A stretch of DNA of 64,000 bases from assembly GCA_023334545.1 (NCBI GenBank), contig JAADVB010000018.1, positions 1 through 64,000 of the forward strand. Reading direction: 5' to 3'. Made by a program: the position numbers and the translations under genes. Below the pieces are notes generated by a model. It did no database searches. It was not told the DNA's origin and saw only the letters and a list, made by a program, of their open reading frames with translations. The DNA comes from Salisapilia sapeloensis (lineage: Eukaryota; Oomycota; Peronosporomycetes; Peronosporales; Salisapiliaceae). The stretch's first letter is position 1. Each line of letters begins with the position of its first letter. Positions 62,833 through 64,000 of this stretch are shown here, in pieces.

Positions 62833-63999
62833 TTAGGCTACTTCGTTCCATCTCGTTTCCAATTCCATCATCCTCATTTGATTTTGAAGTGGAGCAACAT
62901 TGTTTGCAGCAGCACTGGCATTGCGAGATGCAATCGCAGCATCAGCACCAAAGCTCGTGTTGTACCACCCGAGACTATCGCTTCCATGCAAGTATCCATC
63001 GCCACCTCCCCAACTTAGTGCACCATCCATGATAGTAGAGGCAAGCATAGATGCTGAGTAGTTATTCGCTAGTATGGATTGCATCTGCGCTTGTTGTAGA
63101 ATTTGCAGCATCTGTGGTACGGTTTGATGCCACACTTGCTTCCTGACTCTCGCAAAAGCCAGTAGCTCGGCCAAGTCTTGCTTACTACATGCTTCACGCC
63201 ATAATGATTGCATGCGAGGAGAGTACATATCACATGCTTTACTATCACCATCGGCGACTCCATTCACTTGCATTTGGTCTGCCATAGCCGTTCCTTTGAT
63301 ATGCTTTCCATAGCACTCGGGACAAATGTTGACATGTTCAAAGCCGTACCAGAGCCGATCATCACTTACTGGTTTCCACGTCGGGCAGTTTGGAGTTGAA
63401 TGCACCTGATGTACATAATCGGAGAAGATATTAAAGACGCCCATGTCTAGCGCTTCTTCCAGCTTTTTCATGTACTCGAGAAAACGAGGTGATGCCGGAT
63501 GCAAATCACATAATTTGGGTTGCATACTTGGATTGGGAACGGCAGAAAAGAACTTGGATGCTCCAAAGGTATGTAGGATACCGTTCATGCAAGCAGGACA
63601 AATGTCAAAGTTCGAGACAGGTGAGTCGGCGAAGTTATAAAATGTATGCGATTCAATGCCTTCCTTTGAACATGGTGGGCATTGATTGACCGCAGACGAA
63701 GCGTCGAGGAACAGAGAGAAGTCTTTTCGATCGACTGCCACTACCCAGGCTACGAAAATTGGAAAATAAGACATGGCACAAGGAACCGTTCGCCCCCATT
63801 TGAGTCCCTCTGCTTCTTTAAATTCTGAAGCATACTCAGTTGGAGCGACTTCATCCAAGTAACAGGCGTGGCAGATCGTAAGACCTGGAATAGGATGCTT
63901 GGTGGTGAAAAAATGGGTATCTGACATAAGCATGGAAGAACCTTCGCACTTGAGTGGAAGCTGCATTCGGACAGTAGCGCCTTGGACGAACTCGTCCCA
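62833..63999 (-). CDS. Cys-rich protein of unknown function, 5' end cut by window edge
   Basis: The frame is open from the window edge (residues WDEFVQGATVRMQLPL) down to TAG 62833, about 388 residues visible. The body carries repeated Cys pairs (ICHACYLDE; CPPCSKEG; ICPACMNG; ICPECYGK) that look like zinc-binding half-sites, with W/P-rich linkers. The last third is helical and Gln/Ala-rich (QMLQILQQAQMQSILANN). The layout recalls fungal membrane-associated proteins with spaced CxxC motifs, but I cannot name a family. There is no signal peptide in view because the start is missing. It lies head to tail with the receptor-like gene, 30 bases upstream. Confidence 0.7.
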   Translation of the reverse strand, partial: WDEFVQGATVRMQLPLKCEGSSMLMSDTHFFTTKHPIPGLTICHACYLDEVAPTEYASEFKEAEGLKWGRTVPCAMSYFPIFVAWVVAVDRKDFSLFLDASSAVNQCPPCSKEGIESHTFYNFADSPVSNFDICPACMNGILHTFGASKFFSAVPNPSMQPKLCDLHPASPRFLEYMKKLEEALDMGVFNIFSDYVHQVHSTPNCPTWKPVSDDRLWYGFEHVNICPECYGKHIKGTAMADQMQVNGVADGDSKACDMYSPRMQSLWREACSKQDLAELLAFARVRKQVWHQTVPQMLQILQQAQMQSILANNYSASMLASTIMDGALSWGGGDGYLHGSDSLGWYNTSFGADAAIASRNASAAANNVAPLQNQMRMMELETRWNEVA

Positions 64000-64000
64000 A

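Overview
This is a gene-dense eukaryotic window. I infer an oomycete or closely related stramenopile: genes lie tens to a few hundred bases apart on both strands, nearly every intron I could resolve is 50-70 nt with GT..AG ends, and the content includes an H2A ending in an SQ motif, TMTC-type O-mannosyltransferase, GT41 and PA14/filamin proteins. Species cannot be set from the sequence alone. Exon joins below were built by hand from splice sites, reading phase and protein-family continuity.

Layout. 0-4 kb: 3' end of histone H2A, DNA ligase I, a monoglyceride-lipase-like hydrolase. 4-6.3 kb: a long non-coding stretch holding one copy of a ~0.5 kb dispersed repeat. 6.3-17.3 kb: SWEET-like transporter (frame problem), UTP14, a small COX5C-like protein, TMTC, and a PH/DUF547 membrane protein. 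17.4-28.1 kb: a three-copy amino-acid/ethanolamine-type permease cluster (one decayed, two intact in inverted orientation) with the second repeat copy. Between the inverted arms lie an unknown 3-exon gene, a DUF3128 (Emi1-like) gene, the complex III subunit QCR7/UQCRB and a coiled-coil protein.

28.6-37.3 kb: a longin R-SNARE with an unusual zero layer, a NASP-type histone chaperone, the cap-binding protein CBP80, and a secretory GT41-GT4 glycosyltransferase fusion divergent from it. 37.3-43.2 kb: a 1,890-residue secreted EGF/Calx-beta/filamin/PA14 protein. 43.3-46.8 kb: a PHD-DDT-WHIM chromatin factor. 48.1-57.8 kb: a run of small genes: a probable mitochondrial unknown, an FSH1 hydrolase divergent from an ER peroxiredoxin ending KDDEL, COX7C, a seven-exon membrane protein with a J-like region lacking HPD, a transposase-derived tandem HTH protein divergent from an R2R3 MYB, phosphatidylinositol synthase, and otubain. 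58-64 kb: a large single-pass receptor-like protein with a possible RasGAP-like cytoplasmic region and the start-truncated Cys-rich unknown at the window edge.

Functionally this is mostly a housekeeping segment (replication, ribosome biogenesis, respiration, protein glycosylation, chromatin). The accessory signal is the permease duplication cluster with its repeat. The most unusual single genes are the tandem transposase-type HTH protein, the GT41-GT4 fusion, the R-SNARE lacking its zero-layer Arg, and the receptor/RasGAP-like protein. I found no CRISPR array, rRNA, tRNA or intact transposon.
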